NCBI RefSeq assembly: GCF_001811505.1
Contig: NZ_KV804969.1
Span: forward strand, 37,018-101,017
Direction: 5' to 3'
Length of the DNA: 64,000 nucleotides
Source of the DNA: Streptococcus sp. HMSC034E03
Lineage (GTDB): Bacteria; Bacillota; Bacilli; Lactobacillales; Streptococcaceae
The notes under the pieces are model-generated. The model made no database searches. It was not told the origin of the DNA and saw only the letters and a list, made by a program, of their open reading frames with translations. Positions 17,253 through 27,066 of this stretch are shown one piece after another. Each line of letters opens with the position of its first letter. Positions within the stretch are counted from its first letter, which is position 1. The translations under genes were made by a program, and so were the position numbers.

Positions 17253-18221
17253 TTAGTCTGCGTAAATATCTTCGAATGCTGATTCTAGTGGAGGGAATGG
17301 GCTTTCTTCTGCAAACTTAACAGATGCTTCCACTGCTTCCTTGACTTGAGCCTGAATTTCTTCAAGTTCTTCTGCACTTGCAATCTTGTTCTCAACAAGG
17401 TACTTGCGAAGATTTTCGATTGGATCTTTTTCTTTCCACTCATCGACTTCTTCACGTGTACGATATTTACCAGGGTCTGATGATGAGTGACCAAGCCAAC
17501 GATAGGTTACACTTTCGATCAAGACAGAACCTTTACCAGAACGAACATGGTCAACTGCTTTTTTAAATCCTTCGTAGACATCGATAACATTGTTACCGTC
17601 TTCGATAAACATTCCAGGAATACCGTAAGCAGCACTACGCTCATGGATATGCTTGACATTAGTCATTTTCTTAATATCGGCAGAGATTCCATAACCGTTA
17701 TTGATACAGTAGAAAATTACCGGAAGATTCCAAATTGAAGCCATATTAACAGCTTCGTGGAATACACCTTCATTAGTCGCTCCATCACCAAAGAAGCAGA
17801 CAACGATTTTACCAGTGTTTTTCATTTGTTGAGTAAGGGCAGCCCCTACTGCGATTCCCATACCACCACCAACAATACCGTTGGCACCAAGGTTACCTGC
17901 ATCAAGGTCGGCGATGTGCATAGATCCACCTTTACCTTTACAAGTTCCCGTATATTTACCAAGGATCTCAGCCATCATACCATTGAGGTCGATTCCTTTA
18001 GCAATGGCTTGTCCGTGACCACGGTGGTTCGATGTTATGAGGTCGTCTTCGTTTAGAGCTAACATAGCCCCAACGTTTGCAGCTTCCTCACCAACAGAAA
18101 AGTGCGTCATACCTGGCACTTTACCTTTTTTTACTAATTGAGCAATTTTTAAATCCATACGACGAATTTCTTCCATCTTACGGAACATCTCAAGCAAAAG
18201 ATTTTTATCTAAAGTTGACAT
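17253..18221 (-). CDS. acoA: 2-oxoacid (acetoin/pyruvate) dehydrogenase E1 component, alpha subunit
   Basis: A 322-aa E1-alpha with the thiamine-diphosphate motif GDGATNEG through the NN turn of YCINNGYG, and the HRGHGQ loop near residue 75. It is the first gene of the operon acoA-acoB-acoC-lpdA-lplA. A near-consensus promoter lies about 40 bases upstream and GAAAGG precedes the ATG. It feeds acetyl-CoA into fermentation and fatty-acid synthesis. Confidence 0.94.
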   Translation of the reverse strand: MSTLDKNLLLEMFRKMEEIRRMDLKIAQLVKKGKVPGMTHFSVGEEAANVGAMLALNEDDLITSNHRGHGQAIAKGIDLNGMMAEILGKYTGTCKGKGGSMHIADLDAGNLGANGIVGGGMGIAVGAALTQQMKNTGKIVVCFFGDGATNEGVFHEAVNMASIWNLPVIFYCINNGYGISADIKKMTNVKHIHERSAAYGIPGMFIEDGNNVIDVYEGFKKAVDHVRSGKGSVLIESVTYRWLGHSSSDPGKYRTREEVDEWKEKDPIENLRKYLVENKIASAEELEEIQAQVKEAVEASVKFAEESPFPPLESAFEDIYAD

Positions 18222-18257
18222 AATCTTGCCTTTCTAAGTTTAATTTCTTATAGTTCT

Positions 18258-18286
18258 ATTCTAACTGATAGGTTAACTAGAGTCAA
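18258..18286 (-). promoter_or_regulatory. Promoter of the aco/pdh operon
   Basis: On the - strand: TTGACT (18286-18281), a 17-base spacer and TAGAAT (18263-18258), about 37 bases before the acoA start. It matches five of six bases at both boxes. Confidence 0.8.
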
Positions 18287-18294
18287 AGATTATG

Positions 18295-18312
18295 CTTGAT
18301 ATTTTTTCACAA
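18295..18312 (-). promoter_or_regulatory. Possible Rex half-site upstream of the aco promoter
   Basis: On the - strand TTGTGAAAAAATATCAAG has one perfect Rex half (TTGTGAAA) and a degraded second half. It shares the block TTTTTTCACAA with the operator at the rex promoter (31255-31272). It sits 9 bases upstream of the -35, compatible with activation or with weak binding. Confidence 0.35.
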
Positions 18313-18315
18313 TAT

Positions 18316-18352
18316 AAAAAAAGAAAAGTCAATGAAATCAAGACTTTTCTTT
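18316..18352 (-). terminator. Terminator after dinF
   Basis: An 11-bp stem (AAAGAAAAGTC / GACTTTTCTTT, 18320-18330 and 18342-18352) followed on the - strand by a run of T. It separates dinF from the aco promoter. Confidence 0.8.
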
Positions 18353-18401
18353 ACATAAAATAACTATTTCACAAACAGTTTTTCCAGTTTTTTTCATCAA
18401 A

Positions 18402-19742
18402 TTATTTGATTGTTTTCATAATAACTTGTAAACGCCACTGATAAAGTATACCACTAATCACCAGACTAACAATTAAACCAATCCAATAAGAATAGGCGCC
18501 TAATCCTGTCCAGTGATCTAAGACTAATCCCAGTGGAATGGCTACACCCCAGTATCCGAGAAGTCCAAGATAGAAGGGAACAACCGTATCCTTGTAGCCA
18601 CGTAAAATTCCTTGCAGAGGTGCTGCGAAGGTATCAGCTAATTGGAAAAACAAGCTATAGGTCATAAAAGAAGCTGTCAATTGAATGAAATCGGGATCTT
18701 GACCATAGAGACTAGCAACATTTTCACGATAAATATAAAGAAAACTTAGTGTCAAAATCGCGAAAATCATAGCTGTTAAACGTCCAATAAGTATGTATTG
18801 CTTAGCATCGTTTAAGCGTCTAGCCCCTACTTCGTAGGAAACAACAATAGCCATGGCTGTTGAGATGCTCATAGGAAAGGCGTACATGAGAGTCGAAAAG
18901 TTCATGGCAGACTGATGACTTGCTATTATTAAAGATGAAAACTTTGCCATAATCAAGCCGACTACTGAAAAAATGGCTACTTCCGCAAAGACGGTTCCTC
19001 CGATTGGTAACCCAAGACGGATAGCTTCTTTGATTTTTTCTATTCGCAAGGGCATTGGTACTTCTAGATGATATTCCTTAAGCTTTTTATGCTTTAACAA
19101 GACAAGGATAGAAATCAATAACAAAACCCAGTAGGCAAGTGAGGTACCAAGACCTGCACCTGCACCTCCAAGTTCAGGTACTCCAAATGCTCCATAAATC
19201 AATACATAGTTGAAAGCACTATTAAAAGGAAGCAAGAGAAGCATGAGATACATAGATAATTTTGTTAATCCGAGTGTATCAAGTAGAGAACGTATCACAC
19301 TGAAAAGTAAGAGCGGGATAATACCGATAGCTAGTAGCCACAAATAACGGATTGCTACACTTGCTACAGCTGTCTCTAATCCCATATAGCCCAAAATAAC
19401 TGGTACTAAAAAGAAGACCAGTACAAAAAGAAGAAGGGATAAGGCTAAAGATAGATAAATAAATTGATAAAAATCTGAAGCAACCTCCTTCTTCTGTCCT
19501 TGGCCCAAATGGTGTCCGATAATAGGTACTAAGGCTGATACAATCCCTGTCAGAAAGGTGAAAAAAGGATTCCATAAGCTTGTAGCTATGGAAACTCCTG
19601 CCAGATCCAGTGTATTATACTGACCCGTCATTGTTGTATCAACAAAGGAGGCCGAATAATTAGCAAATTGGTAAATCAATATCGGAAAGAATATTTTTAA
19701 AAATAAGATAATTTTATCTTTGAGATGTTGAGTTGAGTACAT
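18402..19742 (-). CDS. dinF: MATE-family efflux transporter, DinF type
   Basis: A 446-aa protein with 12 predicted membrane helices arranged as two MATE repeats. The family exports drugs or metabolites using Na+ or H+ gradients. The DinF assignment rests on size and overall similarity to streptococcal DinF-like proteins; I see no LexA-type or competence box that would support damage control here. It is the last gene of the run ung-mutX-pyrC-small ORF-dinF. Its start has an AGAAGG unusually close to the ATG. Confidence 0.8.
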   Translation of the reverse strand: MYSTQHLKDKIILFLKIFFPILIYQFANYSASFVDTTMTGQYNTLDLAGVSIATSLWNPFFTFLTGIVSALVPIIGHHLGQGQKKEVASDFYQFIYLSLALSLLLFVLVFFLVPVILGYMGLETAVASVAIRYLWLLAIGIIPLLLFSVIRSLLDTLGLTKLSMYLMLLLLPFNSAFNYVLIYGAFGVPELGGAGAGLGTSLAYWVLLLISILVLLKHKKLKEYHLEVPMPLRIEKIKEAIRLGLPIGGTVFAEVAIFSVVGLIMAKFSSLIIASHQSAMNFSTLMYAFPMSISTAMAIVVSYEVGARRLNDAKQYILIGRLTAMIFAILTLSFLYIYRENVASLYGQDPDFIQLTASFMTYSLFFQLADTFAAPLQGILRGYKDTVVPFYLGLLGYWGVAIPLGLVLDHWTGLGAYSYWIGLIVSLVISGILYQWRLQVIMKTIK

Positions 19743-19756
19743 ACCTTCTCTTTCTA

Positions 19757-20014
19757 CTACTTTTCATCCAAGCCAAAAAGCTTTAAGCCGTATTTTTTCA
19801 AGCTTAATGGTGGATTACTAGCTTTTGATGTCGTGTGCCAACAATTACAAGTGTCGCAAAAATAGCTCCTAACCAAGCCTCCATTATCATAGTCTACGGC
19901 GTGGTCGGCTTTTTCCTTGGTTTCATATTGAAGTTTAGTACGGTTGGCAGCAGGACAAAACACACCGTGACAAGCCTTTCGTTTTCTATCTCTAAGTTTA
20001 CGAAAATAATTCAT
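19757..20014 (-). CDS. Small conserved protein with CxxCxCWH metal-binding-like motif
   Basis: An 85-aa basic protein. The ATG at 20014 is chosen because AGGAG lies 7 bases upstream, whereas the TTG six bases earlier would have no space. It has one N-terminal Cys pair region (ACHGVFCPA) and a YFCDTCNCWHTTS motif near the middle, suggesting a small zinc ribbon. Gene spacing (10 bases after pyrC, 14 before dinF) makes it part of the operon. The function is unknown; a nucleic-acid-binding role would fit the charge but is a guess. Confidence 0.75.
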   Translation of the reverse strand: MNYFRKLRDRKRKACHGVFCPAANRTKLQYETKEKADHAVDYDNGGLVRSYFCDTCNCWHTTSKASNPPLSLKKYGLKLFGLDEK

Positions 20015-20024
20015 CCTCAAGCTC

Positions 20025-21296
20025 CTACTCTGCTTGATAAACGATTTGGCCCTTACAGATGGTGTATTTGACCTGCCCTTTTAACTCTTCACCGATAAAT
20101 GGTGAGTTAGACGCTTTAGAAGCAAAATGTGATCCTACGATACGGTTTTCCTTATCATCAAAAATGGTAATGTCTGCAGGTCCATTTTCAGACAAATAAC
20201 CTGCTTCAAAGTTATACAGTTTAGCTGGATTAACCGTCATTTTTTCAAGCAATTCCATCAAGGTCAAATGACCAGCTTCAACCAAGTAGGTTAAACCAAG
20301 TGACAAAGAAGTTTCTAAACCTGTCATACCTGATGGAGCTTTGGTAATATCTTCGACATTCTTTTCATCAGCATGGTGAGGCGCGTGGTCAGTCGCAATC
20401 ACGGAAATGACTCCTGATTTCAGACCTTCGATAACAGCACGGCGATCAGACTCAAGGCGAAGAGGTGGATTCATCTTAGCGTTACTTCCTTTAGTCAAAA
20501 GAAGAGCTTCAGTCTTAGAAAAATGTTGCGGTGCTACTTCTGCTGTTACGTTTGCTCCCAAATCTTGAGCGAACTCCACAACCTTAACACTTTCTTCTTT
20601 AGATAAATGCTGAATATGGACATGAGCTTTTGTTGCATAGGCAATCATAACGTCACGTGCAATCATAGCATACTCAGCTACTCCTGTTGCTCCACAGATA
20701 TGGAAGTGTTCTTTAGCGATATTTTCGTTAAAACCAAGCGTACCATTCAGTCCAGGATCTTCCTCGTGTAAGCTGATAAAGGTGTTGAGTTTTTTAGCCT
20801 CTTCCATGGCTTCCTTGACCACTTTACTGCTTTCAAGCGGAATACCATCATCTGAAAAACCAACGGCTCCAGCTTCTAAAAGCGCCTTAAAGTCAGTCAA
20901 GTCTCGGCCATTAAAGTTCTTGGTAATCGTTGCTACAGACTTAACATTAATTTTTTCCTTTGCCGCAGATTGAAGAACTTCCTGTAAAGTCTCAACATCG
21001 GAGATGGTTGGATTGGTATTAGCCATCATGACAACTGTCGTAAAACCACCAGCTGCTGCTGCTAGTGCACCTGTATGAATGTCTTCTTTATGAGTTTGAC
21101 CAGGTTCACGGAAATGAACATGGATATCCACCAAACCGGGTGCAACTACAAGACCAGTTGCATCAATGACCTCTGCATCTTTTTCACTAATTTGTGGTGC
21201 AATTTTGACAATTTTACCGTCTTCAACCAATACATCACACACATGATCCAAACCAGACTTAGGATCCATTACTCGACCATTTTTAATTAGTAACAT
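20025..21296 (-). CDS. pyrC: Dihydroorotase
   Basis: A 423-aa class I dihydroorotase. The metal-binding [14 protein letters not shown] motif is at about residues 58-71, later zinc ligands lie in HLSKEES and ATDHAPHH. It closes carbamoyl-aspartate to dihydroorotate in pyrimidine synthesis. AAAGGAG precedes the ATG. It is 12 bases from mutX, so pyrimidine synthesis is linked here to nucleotide-pool cleaning and uracil repair. No PyrR-type attenuator was seen before it. Confidence 0.95.
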   Translation of the reverse strand: MLLIKNGRVMDPKSGLDHVCDVLVEDGKIVKIAPQISEKDAEVIDATGLVVAPGLVDIHVHFREPGQTHKEDIHTGALAAAAGGFTTVVMMANTNPTISDVETLQEVLQSAAKEKINVKSVATITKNFNGRDLTDFKALLEAGAVGFSDDGIPLESSKVVKEAMEEAKKLNTFISLHEEDPGLNGTLGFNENIAKEHFHICGATGVAEYAMIARDVMIAYATKAHVHIQHLSKEESVKVVEFAQDLGANVTAEVAPQHFSKTEALLLTKGSNAKMNPPLRLESDRRAVIEGLKSGVISVIATDHAPHHADEKNVEDITKAPSGMTGLETSLSLGLTYLVEAGHLTLMELLEKMTVNPAKLYNFEAGYLSENGPADITIFDDKENRIVGSHFASKASNSPFIGEELKGQVKYTICKGQIVYQAE

Positions 21297-21308
21297 CTGC
21301 TTTCTCCT

Positions 21309-21773
21309 TTATTCGTAGAAATCCACTTGGGTATCCAATAACTTATCGCCATCATAAACAAACTTGGCTGAAAAGAATGGTTTATCTTCTAAAAGCCACT
21401 CTACGAAGGTATGGTCTCCTTCCCAGGTTGGTTTGCTTAAAACCTCATCATAAGGAACCCATTCTAAGGTCCCTTCATTACAATCAATCAACTCACCTTC
21501 AAACTCAGTTACTTTAAATACATAGGTGTACCAGTCAAGGTCTGGTGTAAATTCTGGAAAGGTGATGACTCCTTTTAGAATTGGTTTGGCTTTCAGACCT
21601 GTTTCTTCTAAAATTTCACGAGCAGCACATTCTTGTGGAGTTTCCCCCCGTTCTAACTTTCCACCTACACCGATCCATTTCCCTTCATGGACATCATTAG
21701 GCTTTTTATTGCGATGAAGCATGAGTAGCTCTTTCCCGTTATCAATGTAGCAAATTGTCGCTAACTGAGGCAT
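21309..21773 (-). CDS. mutX: Nudix hydrolase, MutX/MutT type (8-oxo-dGTP diphosphatase)
   Basis: A 154-aa Nudix protein with a complete Nudix box at residues 38-60 (G-x5-E-x7-REILEE-x-GL; Gly38, Glu44, Arg52, Glu53, Glu56, Glu57). It follows ung by 9 bases and precedes pyrC. In S. pneumoniae the equivalent gene is mutX, which removes oxidised dGTP. AAGGAGAG supports the start. Substrate choice among Nudix enzymes cannot be read from the box alone. Confidence 0.9.
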   Translation of the reverse strand: MPQLATICYIDNGKELLMLHRNKKPNDVHEGKWIGVGGKLERGETPQECAAREILEETGLKAKPILKGVITFPEFTPDLDWYTYVFKVTEFEGELIDCNEGTLEWVPYDEVLSKPTWEGDHTFVEWLLEDKPFFSAKFVYDGDKLLDTQVDFYE

Positions 21774-21782
21774 ATTCTCTCC

Positions 21783-22436
21783 TTATCTAAGCCAATCAAT
21801 TGGCTCTTGTCCACTTTCTTTTAAGAATGCATTGGCCTTAGAAAAAGGCTTGGAACCCCAAAATCCTCTGTAAACTGAAAGAGGACTTGGGTGGGCTGAT
21901 TCGATAATCAAGTGCTGAGGATTTGTAACCAAGGACTTCTTCTTACGTGCATAAGCACCCCAAAGTACAAAAACTACGGGTCTATCAATATTATTGACAA
22001 CCTTGAACACAGCATCTGTAAAAGGTTCCCATATTTGACCAGCATGACCGTTGGCCTGTCCTGCCGGAACTGTAAGACAGGCATTTAACAAAAGAACCCC
22101 TTGCTCAGCCCAAGTAGTCAAATCATGAGAATTCTTAACTCCAATATCATCTGCAAGTTCTTTCAAGATATTTTGCAAAGAAGGAGGTGCTGGGATATTA
22201 TCTGGAACAGAAAAACTCAAACCTTGAGCCTGACCAGGACCATGATAAGGATCTTGGCCTAGAATCACCACCTTAACCTCTTCCAGAGGAGTTGTTATAA
22301 GAGCCTGAAAAACCTTTTCTTTAGGAGGATATACAATTCCTTGAGCATAAACCTGCTCCATAAAGTGATTGATTTTTCCAAAATAACCTTCAGGTAATTG
22401 CTCTTTAATCAAAGCGTGCCAAGATGAGTGTTGCAT
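21783..22436 (-). CDS. ung: Uracil-DNA glycosylase
   Basis: A 217-aa family 1 UDG, with the catalytic [13 protein letters not shown] water-activating loop and the HPSPLS minor-groove loop. It removes uracil from DNA. The ATG at 22436 has GGAG 6 bases before it; a TTG two codons earlier does not. First gene of its operon, with an extended -10 (TGCTATAAT; -10 at 22470-22465) about 30 bases upstream. Confidence 0.96.
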   Translation of the reverse strand: MQHSSWHALIKEQLPEGYFGKINHFMEQVYAQGIVYPPKEKVFQALITTPLEEVKVVILGQDPYHGPGQAQGLSFSVPDNIPAPPSLQNILKELADDIGVKNSHDLTTWAEQGVLLLNACLTVPAGQANGHAGQIWEPFTDAVFKVVNNIDRPVVFVLWGAYARKKKSLVTNPQHLIIESAHPSPLSVYRGFWGSKPFSKANAFLKESGQEPIDWLR

Positions 22437-22472
22437 AGCCAACTCCTTCGTTAATACTGCCTCTATTATAGC

Positions 22473-22498
22473 AAAAAGTGGCTATCTAAACCACTTTT
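22473..22498. terminator. Terminator between the DUF4259 gene and ung
   Basis: An 8-bp stem AAAAGTGG / CCACTTTT with a 9-base loop and A/T runs outside both arms. It ends transcripts of the leftward gene at 22554 and lies just upstream of the ung -10. Confidence 0.65.
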
Positions 22499-22553
22499 AA
22501 AAGTATCTATTGAGATTTGAGAAGTTTTATAGAGAATTTATACTAAAGAGCCT

Positions 22554-23465
22554 TTATTCAACACCTTTTCTCGTATTAGAAAGGATAAATTCTTTGTCGA
22601 TTTCATCAATAATCAATTCTGTTCGAGTATTAAGTTTTTCATCAAATCTTTTATTCAATTCCTTTACAACGCTTATCTTAAACTCATCACTTGATTTTTG
22701 TTTATAGTAATCAAATCCTCCAGAAGCCGCACTACAGCAACTCCCCCAATCTGAAAGATAGCCGATAATTTCAAAAACACTATCATTGTATTTTTCAAAT
22801 TTTTTAGTTGCAGAACTTTTTAGATAGCCTGAAATACAATTTACAAAAGAGTAGTAATACTTAGAGTCACGAAATGAATTGAATTCTACACTATGAAAAC
22901 TTGGATCGAGAATTCGTGCTGATCGCACATCTTTCATGGTCGGTTTTGTGGGCATTTTAATATCAGTCTGCAGATAAGCATAATAGGTTTCCTTATCAAA
23001 GAAAGCTCCATCTACCGCTATCAAAGCACCGTACATGCCATCTTCATACTGAAACACCATCACAGCGCCGTTCCTATATTTGCTTTTTACAGGAACAGGC
23101 GGAGCAATTCTCTTTTTGGGCTTTTCTTTTTTTACACTTATCTTTTCTAAAAACTTTTCTAGATTTTCACTTCTTTGTTCTAAAAATTCACTATCTGCAC
23201 CCAATTCTTGGGCAAGTTCTAAATCCTCTTTGTTGAGAATGATTTCTTTAATTTCAAGCAAGAATTCATCATCTAATTGCCCAACTTCCCATAAACAGTG
23301 TGCTAAGGCGAACAAGACATCATACATATCGTCATCGTATAAATCCGACGTCAAGTCATTTTTAATTGTATTTGCATCTTCTCCTTGATTGTATCTCTCG
23401 AAGAATTCTTCTTTAATATCTAAGGAGGTGTCATTTCCAAAAATCGTTGCATCCCATGTTCCCAT
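22554..23465 (-). CDS. DUF4259-domain protein with Imm26-like C-terminal domain
   Basis: A 303-aa soluble protein. Residues 1 to about 100 fit DUF4259 (opening MGTWDATIFGND). A Lys/Pro hinge (about 112-128) leads to a beta-rich domain opening KYRNGAVMVFQYEDGMYG, like Imm26 immunity proteins. The same architecture was present at 56947-57859 before a BOX element cut it, so these are paralogues. Single gene with its own AAAAGGAG site. A role in protection against contact-dependent or secreted toxins is plausible from the domain family but not shown. Confidence 0.7.
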   Translation of the reverse strand: MGTWDATIFGNDTSLDIKEEFFERYNQGEDANTIKNDLTSDLYDDDMYDVLFALAHCLWEVGQLDDEFLLEIKEIILNKEDLELAQELGADSEFLEQRSENLEKFLEKISVKKEKPKKRIAPPVPVKSKYRNGAVMVFQYEDGMYGALIAVDGAFFDKETYYAYLQTDIKMPTKPTMKDVRSARILDPSFHSVEFNSFRDSKYYYSFVNCISGYLKSSATKKFEKYNDSVFEIIGYLSDWGSCCSAASGGFDYYKQKSSDEFKISVVKELNKRFDEKLNTRTELIIDEIDKEFILSNTRKGVE

Positions 23466-23504
23466 AATTTTATGCTCCTTTTATTTAATTTTATTTTGGA
23501 ATCT

Positions 23505-24197
23505 TTAAAGTTTCCCCAAACAATTCAGCATATCTTTATAAGAATGAACCTCGTATGTTGGATGCAGTTGTGTTGTATTTTCTAAATGTTGAGGATTGTA
23601 CCAGACAGTATCAATTCCTGCATTTTGCCCCCCCTGAATATCAGCCGACAAAGAATCACCGATCATAAGGGTCTGATTTTTATCAAAATTAGGGATACTA
23701 GCTCCAATTTTTTCATAAAATTCAGCATCTGGTTTTTGGGTATGGAGCTGTTCTGATATGAAAATTTCCTTGAAATATGGTGCGATACCAGATTGCTTCA
23801 AACGACCTGTCTGAATATAGGTGATTCCATTTGTCGCAGCATAGAGCTCATAGCCCTGACTTATCAATTTTCTTAATAAATCTTCGACACCTGAGAAAGT
23901 CTGACCTTGTTTAGATAGGAAAAGCTGATAGCGCTCTGCTAAGTAGGAACCATCTTTTTCAATGCCAAAGTGAGCAAACAGTTTTGCAAAACGTGTATTG
24001 ATCAATTCTGATTTTGTAATCTTTTTCTGTTCCAAATCCTTCCAAAGTGATTTGTTCATAGGTACATAATAATCTTTGTAAGCTTGGATATCCTCTACTC
24101 CTTCTTCTTCTAAGAGTTGAGTCAGAGCTATATCCTCGGCAGCATCAAAATCGAGTAGTGTGTGATCGAGGTCGAAGAGTAGAAATTTGTATTTCAA
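23505..24197 (-). CDS. HAD-superfamily hydrolase, YjjG type (nucleotidase)
   Basis: A 230-aa HAD phosphatase: motif I FDLDHTLLDF (residues 8-17), motif II near AATNG, motif III Lys in QKPDAEFY, motif IV GDSLSADIQGG. The helical cap after motif I and overall length fit the YjjG/YfnB subfamily, pyrimidine 5'-nucleotidases that also clear damaged nucleotides. The ribosome site (AAAGGA) is about 14 bases from the ATG, rather far. It stands alone between DUF4259 and pta. Confidence 0.82.
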   Translation of the reverse strand: MKYKFLLFDLDHTLLDFDAAEDIALTQLLEEEGVEDIQAYKDYYVPMNKSLWKDLEQKKITKSELINTRFAKLFAHFGIEKDGSYLAERYQLFLSKQGQTFSGVEDLLRKLISQGYELYAATNGITYIQTGRLKQSGIAPYFKEIFISEQLHTQKPDAEFYEKIGASIPNFDKNQTLMIGDSLSADIQGGQNAGIDTVWYNPQHLENTTQLHPTYEVHSYKDMLNCLGKL

Positions 24198-24311
24198 TCT
24201 ATAAAATCCTTTCTGTATTTGGAAGATAAAGAAATTGAACTCCTAAACCTTAGAGCTAACTAGCCAAAAAGCTAGGACAAAGCATAAGAATCTCTTTAAT
24301 CTTTCCTACTT

Positions 24312-24340
24312 GAAAAGCTCCTTTAACAGAAAAGGAGCTA
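24312..24340 (-). terminator. Terminator after pta
   Basis: A 9-bp stem AGCTCCTTT / AAAGGAGCT (24316-24324 and 24331-24339) followed on the - strand by TTTTC. It lies 10 bases past the pta stop. Confidence 0.75.
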
Positions 24341-24349
24341 TCTTTTATT

Positions 24350-25324
24350 TTATTGGTGTACAGCTTGGGCTGCTGTGATAAGAGTAAGTTTGAAGACGTC
24401 GTCTGAATTACATCCACGTGAAAGGTCATTAACTGGTTTGTTCAAACCTTGCAATACTGGACCAACCGCTGCAAAGCCACCGAGACGTTCTGCCATCTTG
24501 TAACCAATATTCCCTGCTTCAATACCTGGGAAGATAAAGACGTTTGCTTGTCCAGCAACCTTACTTCCTGGTGCTTTAAGAGCAGCTGTTTCTGGAACGA
24601 AGGCAGCATCGAATTGCAATTCCCCATCAATTTCAAGGTCAGGACGAAGATCATGAGCAATCTTAGTTGCTTCAACTACTTTATCTACGCTTTCACCAAA
24701 ACCAGAACCTTTAGTTGAATAGCTTAGCATTGCAATTTTTGGTTCGATACCGAACATCTTAGCTGTGATAGCAGAGTTAATCGCAATTTCTGCCAAAGCT
24801 TCAGCATCAGGATTGATATTGATGGCACAGTCACCAAATAGGTAACGCTCAGTGCCACGAACCATAAGGAAGGCACCTGAAGTACGACTAACATTTGGAC
24901 GTGTTTTAATGATTTGAAGGGCTGGACGAACAGTTGCCGCAGTAGAGTGAATAGCTCCCGAAACCATTCCATCGACCAAGCCCATGTATACCAACATAAC
25001 ACCAAAATAGTTCACGTCTTTAACTAAGATTTCGCGAGCTTCTTCTTCAGTCATTTTTCCTTTACGACGTTCTACAAGTGATGCTACCATGTCTTCAAAT
25101 TGAGGATAATGTGTAGGATCGATCACTTCATAACCATCCATGATTCCTTCGATTTCAAGATAGATTTTAATTTTATCAGGATTTCCAAGTAGGACAGGAA
25201 TAACTTCTGTTTCTTTTACGATGCGTTTTGTTGCTTGAAGAATACGTGGTTCTTCACCTTCAGGCAAAACAATACGTGCATTTTTACCAACTAGGTTGGC
25301 TTTTAAATTTTCAAAAACTTCCAT
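24350..25324 (-). CDS. pta: Phosphate acetyltransferase
   Basis: A 324-aa Pta of the short, Gram-positive form (no N-terminal DRTGG or P-loop domain). It keeps the conserved SxxxGSGFGE and GPVLQGLNKPVNDLSRG segments. It interconverts acetyl-CoA and acetyl phosphate, linking the aco/pdh product to ATP through acetate kinase. AAAAGGAG precedes the ATG. It lies 15 bases after the pseudouridine synthase gene and is probably the last gene of relQ-nadK-rlu-pta, an order conserved in streptococci. Confidence 0.96.
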   Translation of the reverse strand: MEVFENLKANLVGKNARIVLPEGEEPRILQATKRIVKETEVIPVLLGNPDKIKIYLEIEGIMDGYEVIDPTHYPQFEDMVASLVERRKGKMTEEEAREILVKDVNYFGVMLVYMGLVDGMVSGAIHSTAATVRPALQIIKTRPNVSRTSGAFLMVRGTERYLFGDCAININPDAEALAEIAINSAITAKMFGIEPKIAMLSYSTKGSGFGESVDKVVEATKIAHDLRPDLEIDGELQFDAAFVPETAALKAPGSKVAGQANVFIFPGIEAGNIGYKMAERLGGFAAVGPVLQGLNKPVNDLSRGCNSDDVFKLTLITAAQAVHQ

Positions 25325-25339
25325 GAGTTTTTACTCCTT

Positions 25340-26239
25340 TTAAGATAAATTATTATTTGATAACTGAGTTATAAGATTCTTAAAATCATCCGGCAGTGGA
25401 CTTTCCATCTCCAACTGCTCTTCAAGAAAAGGATGATAAAACGATAAGTAATGGCAATGCAGAGCTTGACGCTCTATGCCATGTTCAAGACTACCACCAT
25501 AGAGGTCATCACCAAGCAAAGGGAAACCGATATGGGAGAAATGGACACGAATCTGGTGTGTCCTTCCTGTATGCAGTCGAATATCAACTAGATAAATATT
25601 GCCATAAGACTCCACTATACGATAGGAAGTATGGGCATACTTACCACCTTTTGCAACTCGTCTAGTAATGATTGAATCTTCGTCACGGGCAATCGGTGCA
25701 ATAATCTCACCTTGAGGTTCCAGAAAACCATCTCCTTTAACCAGAGCAAAATAGCGCTTTTCAATGGCTTTCTTTTGCAACTGTTTGTCTAGTCTAGCAT
25801 GAGCATAACCATGTTTCGCAAAAAGCATCAAACCCGAAGTATCTCGATCTAGTCTGGTTACAATGTGAACCTGCTGATTTTCATAGTTCTGTTTCACATA
25901 GTAGCCCTTGATAAAGTTAGCTATGGTATTAGAATGATTGACGCTCGGAATTGATGCCACACCAAAGGGTTTGTTTAAAATCAAGAAATGATCATCCTCA
26001 AACAGAATATCCAGTGGATAATCAATGGCTTCCAGTGTCTCGAAACCTTCCTCAGGAGGAATGTCGATGACAACCACATCTCCTATATCCAAGAGATAGG
26101 TTGCATTTTGTGGATGACCGTTTACGCGAATATCTCCACCTCGAAACTTGATTTTGGCTAGCAAACCTTTAGAGACTTCATGCTTTTTTAAAAAGGTCTT
26201 TACCTTGACGTGTTCGTCAGCAATGAACTCAAATCTCAT
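25340..26239 (-). CDS. RluA/RluD-family pseudouridine synthase
   Basis: A 299-aa enzyme. An S4-like N-terminal region (about 15-60) precedes the catalytic domain with [13 protein letters not shown] (catalytic Asp) and [12 protein letters not shown]. It converts uridine to pseudouridine in rRNA or tRNA; the exact site cannot be told. The start overlaps the nadK stop (ATGA), so translation is coupled. Confidence 0.9.
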   Translation of the reverse strand: MRFEFIADEHVKVKTFLKKHEVSKGLLAKIKFRGGDIRVNGHPQNATYLLDIGDVVVIDIPPEEGFETLEAIDYPLDILFEDDHFLILNKPFGVASIPSVNHSNTIANFIKGYYVKQNYENQQVHIVTRLDRDTSGLMLFAKHGYAHARLDKQLQKKAIEKRYFALVKGDGFLEPQGEIIAPIARDEDSIITRRVAKGGKYAHTSYRIVESYGNIYLVDIRLHTGRTHQIRVHFSHIGFPLLGDDLYGGSLEHGIERQALHCHYLSFYHPFLEEQLEMESPLPDDFKNLITQLSNNNLS

Positions 26240-27066
26240 TCATCCACCTCACCAATAAAGGCATCCTTGACACGATTCCAAAAACTGGTATGACTTGGAG
26301 TTGCGACAAAGTGGATCTTGTGGTGATCAATCTGGTACTCTATTCGCTCAATATTACGGAAGGAATAAACACTATTGTCAACTGATATCGTATGATAGTC
26401 ATTGCGAGTCGGTATCAACTCGATCTTATCCTTCTTAGGTACAATGATTGACGAACCGAGGGTTCGGTAAACACGATTGTTCAAACTGGCAATCTCCGTT
26501 AATTGTAGAGCTTCGATAGTGTGATGCAATACAGCCCCACCGAGAGATTTATTATAGGCGGTACTTCCAGTTGGTGTCGAGACAGTCAAACCATCTCCCC
26601 GAAAGCGTTCAAACGGTACATGATTGATGACAACATCCGCTACCATGGTTCTGTCAGTTCTCCGAATGCTTGCTTCGTTCAAGGCACGGAAAATTTTCAC
26701 TTCACCATTTTCCAGAAAAATCTTTACATTTAAAAGCGGGTATGATACTCGAGCTCCACTGTCTAAGAGCAAATTAGTAACCAGTTGATCTAGTTCGAAA
26801 TCACGATAGTCCGTATAAAATCCCAGGTGTCCCGTATGAACTCCCACAAAGCGAACCTTATCCAGCTGGTCTTCATACTTGTGAAAGGCAGACAAGAGCA
26901 TGCCATCTCCACCAATGGAAATCACAATATCTGGATTTTTGTCGTTTAATATAAAGTTATTTTTCCTGAGTCGATCTTTTAACTCATATAGGACTCTTTG
27001 ACTTTGAGGCTTGCGGTTAGCGATTAGATCAATTCGTTTACCTGTATTCTTCATCGGTATCGTCAC
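26236..27066 (-). CDS. nadK: NAD kinase
   Basis: A 276-aa NAD kinase with GGDGML (catalytic Asp), the NEASIRR segment and the [10 protein letters not shown] motif. It makes NADP+. The start is uncertain: GTG at 27066 has AGGA 5 bases upstream, while the ATG four codons later (27054), which would give the usual 272 aa, has no site at proper distance. Both lie inside the end of relQ, so translation is coupled to RelQ. Confidence 0.95.
   Translation of the reverse strand: MTIPMKNTGKRIDLIANRKPQSQRVLYELKDRLRKNNFILNDKNPDIVISIGGDGMLLSAFHKYEDQLDKVRFVGVHTGHLGFYTDYRDFELDQLVTNLLLDSGARVSYPLLNVKIFLENGEVKIFRALNEASIRRTDRTMVADVVINHVPFERFRGDGLTVSTPTGSTAYNKSLGGAVLHHTIEALQLTEIASLNNRVYRTLGSSIIVPKKDKIELIPTRNDYHTISVDNSVYSFRNIERIEYQIDHHKIHFVATPSHTSFWNRVKDAFIGEVDE

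Noticed and set aside
22554..23465. A second BOX element or split in the DUF4259 paralogue
   Set aside because: The frame is continuous across the hinge and no BOX sequence is present.
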